NCBI GenBank assembly: GCA_016933985.1
Contig: JAFGTU010000289.1
Location: forward strand, 1-5,158
Reading direction: 5' to 3'
Origin: Sedimentisphaerales bacterium
GTDB taxonomy: Bacteria > Planctomycetota > Phycisphaerae > Sedimentisphaerales > Anaerobacaceae
Length of the DNA: 5,158 nt
The notes beneath the pieces are model-generated. The model had not been told where the DNA came from. It did no database searches and saw only the letters and a program-made list of their open reading frames with translations. A program made the translations under genes and the position numbers. Positions 1 to 5,158 of this stretch are shown piece by piece (within the stretch, counting starts at the first letter, position 1; every line of letters starts with the position of its first letter).

Positions 1-1187
1 CCGATTGTCACGACCCGTTCTTCAGGCTCGCCGAAGGGCTTGTCCCGTCGGGCCGGAAGACCGCACGAGATGTGTATAACTGCAGGGGCTTCGTCGCCCA
101 CCATACAACCGACGCATGGCTTCACACAAGCCCCTTCGGCTCGGTCGGATACGGAATGTGGCCTATGGGCGCCGCCTGGTGCACCCAGCATTTCATGGAG
201 CACTACCGATTCACAGGCGACAAGAAATTCCTCAAAACCAGGGCATTTCCGATACTAAAAGAAGCCTCCTTCTTCCTGCTCGACTGGCTCGTCGAAGACC
301 CCAAGACCGGCAGGCTCGTCTCCGGCCCATCCAACTCCCCGGAAAACGCCTTCAAGGCCCCCGACGGCAAAAACGTGAACCTCTCGATGGGACCGTCAAT
401 GGACCAGGAGATAATCTGGGACACGTTCACCAACCTCATCGAAGCGGCGGAAATTCTGCGAATCAAGGACGACTTTGTCAAGGAGATCGTCACCGCTCGC
501 GAGAAGCTGGCCCTGCCCAAGATCGGCTCGGACGGCAGGCTCATGGAGTGGGCCGAGGAATTCGCCGAGCCAGAGCCGGGCCATAGGCACATGTCGCACT
601 TATTCGCCGTGCACCCCGGCAGGCAATTTACCACCCGAAATTCGCGGGAAATGTTAGCCGCGGCGCAGAAGAGCATCGAGTTTCGCCTCGCCCACGGCGG
701 CGGACATACAGGCTGGAGCAGGGCCTGGATCATCAACTTCTGGGCAAGATTCCTCCAGGGCGATAAGGCGCAGGAGAACGTCAACGCCCTCTTGATAAAA
801 TCGACTCACCCCAACCTCTTCGACAACCATCCGCCCTTCCAGATCGACGGCAACTACGGCGGCTGCGCAGGAATTGCGGAAATGCTCCTTCAAAGCCACG
901 CCGGCGAAATCCAACTCCTCCCCGCACTGCCAAAGGCATGGCCCAGCGGGACGGTAAAGGGCCTCCGCGCCCGAGGCGGATTCGAGGTCGATATCGCCTG
1001 GAAGGATGGAAGGCTCGCTTCCGCCACGATCCGCTCGCTGCTGGGCAATCCCTGCACGGTCCGAGCAGATGGCCCGGCCCGTATAACATCCGAGGGTAAA
1101 AAGGTGGCGACAACTGCTGATGATGAGAACGCAGTCGAATTCAAGACAAAGGCCAATCGAATATATCTGGTCTCGGCGGGCAACTGA
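1..1187 (+). CDS. GH95 family glycosidase (alpha-L-fucosidase type), C-terminal part, 5' end outside window
   Basis: Family GH95 enzymes hydrolyse terminal alpha-L-fucosyl (some alpha-L-galactosyl) residues of glycans by inversion. The frame is open from base 3 to the TGA at 1185-1187, giving 394 residues. Family members are usually about 700-800 aa, so roughly the C-terminal half is present. The N-terminal domain and the Asn-Ile-Asn active-site segment lie outside. Visible hallmarks are the TAR...YNCRGFVAHHTTDAW block (fragment residues 20-39), PSNSPEN with the expected general-acid Glu at residue 114 (bases 342-344), GHRHMSHLF (about 193-201), HGGGHTGWSRAW (about 231-242), and FQIDGNYGG with the conserved Asp at 282 (bases 846-848). 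These form the (alpha/alpha)6 barrel. A C-terminal beta domain follows from about residue 300 (EIQLLPALPKAWPSGTVKGL). Both catalytic acids in the window are intact. The HHNTDLW segment common in the family reads HHTTDAW here, which may bear on sugar specificity. Such enzymes are normally exported, but the signal peptide would be outside the window. The family call is firm; the exact substrate is not. Confidence 0.95.
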   Translation, partial: DCHDPFFRLAEGLVPSGRKTARDVYNCRGFVAHHTTDAWLHTSPFGSVGYGMWPMGAAWCTQHFMEHYRFTGDKKFLKTRAFPILKEASFFLLDWLVEDPKTGRLVSGPSNSPENAFKAPDGKNVNLSMGPSMDQEIIWDTFTNLIEAAEILRIKDDFVKEIVTAREKLALPKIGSDGRLMEWAEEFAEPEPGHRHMSHLFAVHPGRQFTTRNSREMLAAAQKSIEFRLAHGGGHTGWSRAWIINFWARFLQGDKAQENVNALLIKSTHPNLFDNHPPFQIDGNYGGCAGIAEMLLQSHAGEIQLLPALPKAWPSGTVKGLRARGGFEVDIAWKDGRLASATIRSLLGNPCTVRADGPARITSEGKKVATTADDENAVEFKTKANRIYLVSAGN

Positions 1188-1191
1188 GGAG
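1186..1191 (+). promoter_or_regulatory. Ribosome binding site of the M50 protease, overlapping the GH95 stop codon
   Basis: GAGGAG at 1186-1191 is a strong Shine-Dalgarno sequence. It shares bases with the TGA stop (1185-1187) of the upstream glycosidase gene and stands 4 bases before the ATG at 1196. The tight arrangement implies co-transcription and probably translational coupling of the two genes. Confidence 0.6.
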
Positions 1192-1195
1192 TTTT

Positions 1196-1891
1196 ATGGA
1201 CCTCGGGCTTGGATTAATCTGGTTCGGCGTCTGGATCGTGGCTTTGACCTGCCACGAAGCCGGTCACGCATTCGCCGCCCTGAAACTGGGCGACCCGACG
1301 GCCTATCATCACGGCCAGGTGACGCTGGACCCGCTTGCCCACATCAAGAGAGAGCCGTTCGGCACGGTAATCCTGCCGATCATCTCCTACGCATTCTTCG
1401 GCTGGATGCTCGGCTGGGCAAGCGCGCCTTACGACCCCTACTGGGCCCAACAAAACCGGAGAAAGGCGGCATGGATGGCCCTGGCAGGACCGATGGCAAA
1501 CCTGATTCTCGTAATCGCAGCCGCCCTGGCAATCCGCGCAGGTATGCTCTTAGGCGTATTTTCTCAGCCTGAAAGCGTGAAGTTTGTGCAGGTCGCCGCG
1601 GCCAACTCGCCCGGTCCGGCCAACGCCGTCGCAACCCTTCTAAGTATCTGGTTCTCGCTGAATCTAATTCTTTTTGTTTTCAACCTGATGCCGCTGCCGC
1701 CGCTTGATGGCAGCCAGGTCCTGGTGCTCTTTCTTAGCGAAAGCGCCGCCGAACGCTACAACCAGCTAATCCATCAGCCGGGCCTTAGAATCTTCGGCCT
1801 TGTTGTCGCCTGGAATCTCGTCGGTTTTGTCCTGGACCCGGTGTGGCTGGCCGCGGTCAATCTGCTGTACCCGGGCGCTGGTTATCATTGA
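1196..1891 (+). CDS. Site-2 protease-like M50 family intramembrane zinc metalloprotease
   Basis: This is a 231-aa polytopic membrane protein of peptidase family M50 (site-2 protease group), whose members cleave substrates within or near the membrane. The zinc-binding HEAGH motif is at residues 20-24 in the first hydrophobic segment. The second signature, NLMPLPPLDG, is at 163-172, and its Asp171 is the expected third zinc ligand. An AGPMANL motif at 97-103 is typical of the family. Hydrophobic segments lie at about 4-19, 55-75, 95-120, 144-165 and 196-222. No PDZ or CBS domain is present, so it is the compact form, unlike RseP (PDZ domains, about 450 aa). The ATG is preceded by GAGGAG. It begins 8 bp after the glycosidase gene and may share its transcript. 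The natural substrate cannot be inferred, and neighbours give no anti-sigma factor or obvious target. All catalytic residues are intact. Confidence 0.93.
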   Translation: MDLGLGLIWFGVWIVALTCHEAGHAFAALKLGDPTAYHHGQVTLDPLAHIKREPFGTVILPIISYAFFGWMLGWASAPYDPYWAQQNRRKAAWMALAGPMANLILVIAAALAIRAGMLLGVFSQPESVKFVQVAAANSPGPANAVATLLSIWFSLNLILFVFNLMPLPPLDGSQVLVLFLSESAAERYNQLIHQPGLRIFGLVVAWNLVGFVLDPVWLAAVNLLYPGAGYH

Positions 1892-1937
1892 CGATTTCCT
1901 CGGCAAGCGCGCCGTCCCGTCAAAATCGACAAAACTG

Positions 1938-1966
1938 TTGATAAACCCGCAGGAGCATAATATCCT
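1938..1966 (+). promoter_or_regulatory. Possible sigma70-type promoter for the aldo/keto reductase gene
   Basis: The 107-bp gap 1892-1998 contains TTGATA (1938-1943) and TATCCT (1961-1966) separated by 17 bp. The -35 matches 5 of 6 consensus bases and the -10 matches 4 of 6. An overlapping TAATAT (1958-1963) is a better -10 but with only 14-bp spacing. This is the most AT-rich part of the gap and would give a short leader before the GTG at 1999. It is a pattern match only. No rho-independent terminator for the upstream gene was seen in the gap. Confidence 0.35.
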
Positions 1967-1998
1967 ATCGGTGAGATTCTGTTTATCGGAGTGCGACT

Positions 1999-2964
1999 GT
2001 GCAGACAAGGCGATTAGGCAATACGGGTTTGGAGCTGACGACCGTCGGACTGGGCACATGGGCGATTGGCGGGCCCTGGCAGTTCGGGTGGGGGCCGCAG
2101 GACGACGACGAAGCCGTTGCAGCCGTCCTCAAGGCCCTCGATATGGGCATAAACTGGATAGATACCGCCCCCGCCTACGGGATAGGCCATTCCGAGGAGC
2201 TTGTCGGCAGGGCGCTCAAGCAAACCAGCCAAAAACCGATAATCGCCACCAAGTGCGGCATCTTAGGCAATGAAAAGAGAGAAAAAGTAACCTGCCTCAA
2301 GAAAGAGAGCATCCGCAAGGAGTGTCTCGACAGCCTCAAGAGACTCGGCATTGACGTAATCGACCTCTACCAGATGCACTGGCCCGACCCGGATGAGGAC
2401 GTCGAAGAGGGCTGGGAGGAGATGGCAAAACTCAAAGACGAGGGGCTGGTGCGATACATCGGCGTCTCCAATTTCACCGTCGGCCATCTCCAACGCGTCC
2501 GCAAAATCCACGAAGTCGCCTCGCTCCAGCCGCCTTACAGCATGCTGCACCGCGAGTGCGAGGCTGAGCTTTTGGGCTATTGCGCCGAGAACAATATCGG
2601 GGTCGTCGCCTACAGCCCTATGCAAAGGGGCCTGCTGACCGGCAAATTCAACGCCGAAAAGCTCGCTGCCTTGGACCCTGGCGACCATAGAAGAAAGCAC
2701 CGCGACTTCCAGGAGCCGCAATTCACGGCAACGCTTGAACTGGTTGAGCAGCTCAAAGAAATCGCTCAGCGCCGCGGCCGAACCTGCGCCCAACTGGCGA
2801 TAAGCTGGGTCCTCCGCCGAGCGGAAATCACCGCCGCCATAGTAGGCGCACGAAACCCCGCCCAGATCAAAGAAACGGCCCCGGCCGCCGATTGGAGCCT
2901 GAACGAAGAAGATATTAGAGAAATTGAGGTGCTCCTGGCTGAACGCCAGGCAAAAATTCCATAG
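1999..2964 (+). CDS. Aldo/keto reductase (AKR11-like, NADPH-dependent oxidoreductase)
   Basis: This 321-aa cytoplasmic TIM-barrel oxidoreductase would reduce aldehydes or ketones with NADPH, or run in reverse. The AKR catalytic tetrad is complete: Asp55 and Tyr60 in WIDTAPAYGIGHSEELVG, Lys85 in ATKCG, and His127 in LYQMHWPD. Other hallmarks are GLGTWAIGG (17-25), YIGVSNF (153-159), VAYSPMQRGLLTGKF (203-217), and the cofactor-binding region IVGARNPAQIKET (281-293). Length is normal for the family. The GxGTWAIGG start and APAYGxGxSEE motif resemble Bacillus YhdN/IolS (AKR11), but the substrate cannot be told from sequence. The chosen start is GTG at 1999, preceded by GGAG at 1988-1991 (7-base spacing), and conserved strand beta-1 follows at once. 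It probably has its own promoter in the gap upstream. The downstream methyltransferase starts 22 bp after its stop with no terminator between them, so read-through is likely. Confidence 0.95.
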   Translation: MQTRRLGNTGLELTTVGLGTWAIGGPWQFGWGPQDDDEAVAAVLKALDMGINWIDTAPAYGIGHSEELVGRALKQTSQKPIIATKCGILGNEKREKVTCLKKESIRKECLDSLKRLGIDVIDLYQMHWPDPDEDVEEGWEEMAKLKDEGLVRYIGVSNFTVGHLQRVRKIHEVASLQPPYSMLHRECEAELLGYCAENNIGVVAYSPMQRGLLTGKFNAEKLAALDPGDHRRKHRDFQEPQFTATLELVEQLKEIAQRRGRTCAQLAISWVLRRAEITAAIVGARNPAQIKETAPAADWSLNEEDIREIEVLLAERQAKIP

Positions 2965-2975
2965 CAACTAATCAC

Positions 2976-2980
2976 AGGGG
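2976..2980 (+). promoter_or_regulatory. Ribosome binding site supporting the GTG start of the methyltransferase
   Basis: AGGGG at 2976-2980 lies 6 bases before the GTG at 2987. It is the only purine-rich SD-like element in the 22-bp gap and supports that start codon. No separate promoter fits in the gap, so transcription would come from within or upstream of the reductase gene. Confidence 0.5.
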
Positions 2981-2986
2981 CGCGTT

Positions 2987-4036
2987 GTGGTAAAAGAAAA
3001 ACTCAAACGAATCGACGGTTGCAAAGACATCAAGTCTGCACTGCTTCCACATTGCCGCTTGAGAGAAGGTCAAATTTGGCAGGACACGGTGAGAGGGCAT
3101 CAGATCGGATGTCTTGACGCAACCGATAAAGATGCGATTCGAGAACTGATGGCCGGCGAAGCATCATCACTGGCCGTTCAGGATCCACCGTATAACCTTG
3201 TCGTCGGCAACATCAACAGTGAGGGTCTGGGGCGCACTTCGGTTGAAGATTATATTGAGTGGAGCAGGAAATGGGTTGGCGCGATGGAAAGAACGCTACG
3301 CGACGACGCGAGTCTTTATGTCTGGCTCGGTGCCGACCAGAACGCGGGGTTCCAACCGCTTCCGGATTTCATGATTATGATGAGAGAATTCACGGAATGG
3401 AGGACGCGCAGTTTTATTACTATGAGAAACCAGCGAGGCTACGGAACCCAGAAGAACTGGATGGCGGTGCGACAAGAGCTCCTGTACTACATCAGGGGAA
3501 AGCCTGCTTTCAACGTAAACGCTGAATACACCGATATTCCCAAAATTCTCAGGGGGTACTATAAGAAAGTCAACGGGCGGGTGACTGAGAACCTGGAGCG
3601 CAGCAACTCCAGGAACATCAGGGCCGGAAACGTCTGGGTTGATGTTCAGCAGGTCTTCTACAGGATGGAGGAGAACGTTCCCGGGTGTTATGCCCAGAAA
3701 CCGCTCAAAGCAGCCGAGAGAATCATCTCAGCCAGTTCGGATTGCGATGATGTGGTGGTGGACTTCTTCGCCCATTCCGGAACTACGCTGCTCGCTTGTG
3801 AAAGGCTGGGTCGAAAGTGCTTTACATCGGACATCGATCCTATTTTCGCCGAGATTAGCATACGAAGGCTGGAGCGCTACAGACAGACAGGCATGACCGG
3901 ATGGCAATTCAACAGCCCATTCCCCGAAGTTGACGTTGAATGGGACGGCCAAGAGAGCCGCAGCGGGACAGACCGGGCGCAGGACACGAAGTTCGTGTCT
4001 GACAATCTGTTCGATTGCCTGCCGGCGAGGAGATAA
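2987..4036 (+). CDS. Type II DNA methyltransferase, beta class (N6-adenine or N4-cytosine)
   Basis: This 349-aa enzyme would transfer a methyl group from S-adenosylmethionine to an exocyclic amino group of DNA. Motif IV, DPPYNL, is at residues 66-71. Motif X, QKPLKAAERII, is at 237-247. The SAM-binding motif I, DFFAHSGTTLLACERLGRK, is at 259-277, followed by an acidic SDIDP (281-285). This order (IV, variable region, X, I) defines the beta class. DPPY rather than SPPY favours N6-adenine, but this is not decisive. The target-recognition region should lie between about 140 and 230. Motif I has His where Gly is usual (FxGSGTT). The tail after about 315 is polar and probably poorly conserved. GTG at 2987 has AGGGG upstream. 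The next gene begins 11 bp after its stop, or overlaps it by 22 bp if TTG at 4015 is used. It encodes a nuclease-like protein, so this is the modification half of a restriction-modification pair. Confidence 0.95.
   Translation: MVKEKLKRIDGCKDIKSALLPHCRLREGQIWQDTVRGHQIGCLDATDKDAIRELMAGEASSLAVQDPPYNLVVGNINSEGLGRTSVEDYIEWSRKWVGAMERTLRDDASLYVWLGADQNAGFQPLPDFMIMMREFTEWRTRSFITMRNQRGYGTQKNWMAVRQELLYYIRGKPAFNVNAEYTDIPKILRGYYKKVNGRVTENLERSNSRNIRAGNVWVDVQQVFYRMEENVPGCYAQKPLKAAERIISASSDCDDVVVDFFAHSGTTLLACERLGRKCFTSDIDPIFAEISIRRLERYRQTGMTGWQFNSPFPEVDVEWDGQESRSGTDRAQDTKFVSDNLFDCLPARR
3983..3999. repeat. Perfect 17-nt inverted repeat before the endonuclease gene
   Basis: GACACGAA (3983-3990) and TTCGTGTC (3992-3999) are exact reverse complements around one central base. 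As DNA this is a compact operator-like dyad. As RNA it would fold as a 6-bp stem (GACACG/CGTGTC) with a 5-base loop. It lies inside the last codons of the methyltransferase gene, 48 bases before the ATG of the endonuclease gene. It lacks a following T-run, so it is not a classical terminator. A regulatory role is inference. Confidence 0.45.
4028..4032 (+). promoter_or_regulatory. Shine-Dalgarno-like AGGAG bearing on the endonuclease start
   Basis: AGGAG at 4028-4032 is just before the methyltransferase TAA (4034-4036). It is 15 bases upstream of ATG 4048, longer than the usual 5-10, but downstream of the alternative TTG at 4015, which has no SD-like sequence before it. It therefore favours the ATG, with weak or coupled initiation. 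Confidence 0.4.
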
Positions 4037-4047
4037 AAAACAGCCCT

Positions 4048-4797
4048 ATGGAAAAGCTCAAGACCAAGCTTAAAAAGCTGCTGGAAAACCTCGAAAATGC
4101 CGACGACTTCAAAACATCCCTGGAGAGCCTGGTATCAGTCTATCCTTTCAACGAATATGAATACATGATCTCACACCTTCTCGCTGCTGACAAACTCACG
4201 CTGGACGAATATCATCAACTACGGGATTCATACATAGAACGAAATCTGTACCTGTATGTTTTTGAGATATCCGCCCCCAGAGGTCTTGGCGACAAGTGGG
4301 CCTACGGCCAGTTGAAACAGCTTGCGCCGGAATTCGTAAAACCAACAAAAAGGCTGGATGCGAAATACTCCAACCAGTACGATCTGTGGCTGGACTGGAC
4401 GGACAAGGAAGGAAAAGCGCATGGAATACGCATTGAGGTAAAGACATCAAGGGCAGTGGATTTTGAACGACCCGATGAACCACTTTATATCAAGGCCCTT
4501 GCCTCGGATTCAGACAGGCCCTTCGACATGAACTTTCAGCAGATGAAGCCGCGATGCGCGGATGTCTTTCGGTGGATAGGCTTCTGGCGGGATAAGATAC
4601 GCTATTGGATCCTGTCGCGGGATGAGGTTCAGAGCAACAAGTACTTCTCCAAAGGTCAACATAGAGGAAATGTTGGGGAGGGGCAACTCCACCTTAACCG
4701 AGAGAATGTAGAAGAGTTCAACAAGTATGAGGTTGGCTCCACGAATATAAGCAAAGCCGTCGTTGCGGCGTATAAAAGACAAATGAAACTGAAGTAA
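4048..4797 (+). CDS. Probable Type II restriction endonuclease with PD-(D/E)XK-like core
   Basis: This protein of 249 aa from ATG 4048 (260 aa from TTG 4015) is most probably the DNA-cleaving partner of the methyltransferase. The likely nuclease core is YDLWLDW followed by a strand ending IRIEVKTSRAV. Asp112, Glu130 and Lys132 are spaced as the D...(E)xK metal-binding residues of the PD-(D/E)XK superfamily. The conserved-looking FEISAPRG (72-79) just before the core could add another acidic residue (Glu73). After the core come NFQQMKP (162-168) and two strands, DVFRWIGFW and KIRYWILS (172-190), then a glycine-rich SKGQHRGNVGEGQLHL (201-216). The N-terminal ~30 residues are Lys/Leu/Glu-rich and probably helical or coiled coil. 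No signal peptide or membrane segment is seen. The gene directly follows the methyltransferase gene, the usual layout of a Type II system. Sampled base composition is AT-richer than in the flanking genes, hinting at transfer. I do not recognise a named enzyme or specificity; the function rests on motif and context. Confidence 0.75.
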   Translation: MEKLKTKLKKLLENLENADDFKTSLESLVSVYPFNEYEYMISHLLAADKLTLDEYHQLRDSYIERNLYLYVFEISAPRGLGDKWAYGQLKQLAPEFVKPTKRLDAKYSNQYDLWLDWTDKEGKAHGIRIEVKTSRAVDFERPDEPLYIKALASDSDRPFDMNFQQMKPRCADVFRWIGFWRDKIRYWILSRDEVQSNKYFSKGQHRGNVGEGQLHLNRENVEEFNKYEVGSTNISKAVVAAYKRQMKLK

Positions 4798-4817
4798 TAC
4801 CGTTGCGGGAACTCAAT

Positions 4818-5158
4818 ATGGCAAACAACAATGAGATTTATACCAGTCCGCTCGTGGAGCGGAACGCTTCGAGAGAAATGGCTGAGCTTTTCGGCCCGCA
4901 GAAGAAATTCGGTACATGGCGCAGGCTCTGGCTGGAGCTGGCCAGGGCGCAGAAGAAGCTCGGCCTGGATATTGCGCAGAGCCAGTTGAAGCAGATGACT
5001 CGCAAACTCGATGATATCGATTTCAAGAAGGCAGCCGAATTCGAGAAACGCTTTCGGCACGATGTCATGGCGCACGTCTATACCTTCGGGGCCGCTGCCC
5101 CCAAGGCCGCGCCCATAATCCACCTCGGAGCGACGAGCTGCTACGTCGGCGACAACGC
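4818..5158 (+). CDS. purB: Adenylosuccinate lyase, N-terminal part, 3' end outside window
   Basis: PurB is a cytoplasmic homotetramer of the fumarase/aspartase superfamily. It releases fumarate from SAICAR and from adenylosuccinate, so it acts twice in purine synthesis. The frame is open from ATG 4818 to the window edge, giving 113 complete residues of an expected 430-480. Diagnostic segments are YTSPLVERNAS (8-18), KFGTWRRLWLELA (30-42), RHDVMAHVYTFG (80-91), with a conserved active-site His81, and IIHLGATSCYVGDN (100-113), the substrate-binding signature. The TSPL and RHDVMAHVYTFG blocks resemble the eukaryotic ADSL subfamily, also found in some bacteria, more than the Bacillus form. GGGA (4807-4810) lies 7 bases before the ATG. 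The gene starts 20 bp after the endonuclease stop without a visible terminator, so it may be co-transcribed with the restriction-modification genes. Confidence 0.95.
   Translation, partial: MANNNEIYTSPLVERNASREMAELFGPQKKFGTWRRLWLELARAQKKLGLDIAQSQLKQMTRKLDDIDFKKAAEFEKRFRHDVMAHVYTFGAAAPKAAPIIHLGATSCYVGDN

Noticed and set aside
203..784. Long minus-strand open frame (193 codons)
   Set aside because: It is antisense to the conserved GH95 core, and its translation shows no recognisable domain. High GC makes such shadow frames common.
1120..1572. Plus-strand open frame of 150 codons across the GH95/M50 junction
   Set aside because: It is in a different frame from both genes and consists of Arg/Pro/Gly-rich low-information sequence. 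It overlaps the HEAGH-bearing part of the protease.
2934..2950. Hairpin CCTGGC-TGAAC-GCCAGG near the end of the reductase gene as a terminator
   Set aside because: The 6-bp stem is perfect, but it lies within the coding sequence and is followed by an A-run, not a T-run, on the transcribed sense strand. The next gene also starts close by.
2263..2967. Minus-strand open frame of 234 codons
   Set aside because: It lies fully antisense to the aldo/keto reductase, whose motifs are intact. No family features appear in the minus-strand translation.
2987..4797. Direct or inverted repeats, or a transposase, bounding the restriction-modification cassette
   Set aside because: Short similar words exist near both ends (for example CGTTG at 2983 and 4801), but they are too short and imperfect to be insertion-site repeats. 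No mobile-element gene is present in the window.
1..5158. tRNA, rRNA, CRISPR arrays or riboswitches
   Set aside because: No cloverleaf, regularly spaced repeat array or conserved RNA motif was seen. Almost all of the window is coding, and the longest gap is 107 bp.

Overview
This 5.16 kb window is densely coding, with every gene on the + strand and intergenic gaps of only about 8 to 107 bp. It has moderately high GC and uses GTG as well as ATG starts. A GH95 glycosidase, a compact site-2-type protease, an AKR11-like reductase and a eukaryote-like adenylosuccinate lyase occur together. This suggests a free-living, polysaccharide-degrading bacterium, perhaps from the Planctomycetota (Phycisphaerae) or a related PVC lineage. 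That placement is inference from gene types, not from a marker gene.

Layout: (1) 1-1187, the C-terminal half of a GH95 alpha-L-fucosidase-type glycosidase, cut by the left edge of the window. (2) 1196-1891, a small membrane M50 (site-2-like) zinc metalloprotease, only 8 bp downstream. (3) A 107-bp gap with a plausible sigma70-type promoter. (4) 1999-2964, an aldo/keto reductase with an intact catalytic tetrad. (5) 2987-4036, a beta-class DNA methyltransferase (motif order DPPY ... motif X ... motif I). (6) 4048-4797, a protein with a PD-(D/E)XK-like core that is very probably the cognate restriction endonuclease. (7) From 4818 to the right edge, the N-terminal 113 residues of adenylosuccinate lyase (PurB).

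The most interesting unit is the two-gene cassette at 2987-4797, which looks like a compact Type II restriction-modification system with the methyltransferase first. It sits between two housekeeping or metabolic genes with gaps of only 22 and 20 bp. Sampled stretches inside it are more AT-rich than the flanking genes, which fits lateral acquisition. A perfect 17-nt dyad (3983-3999) lies in the 3' end of the methyltransferase gene, just ahead of the endonuclease start. It is a candidate element for restraining endonuclease expression, since no controller (C) gene is visible. The specificity of the system cannot be read from the sequence. The GH95 enzyme, the protease, the reductase and PurB show no obvious joint pathway.
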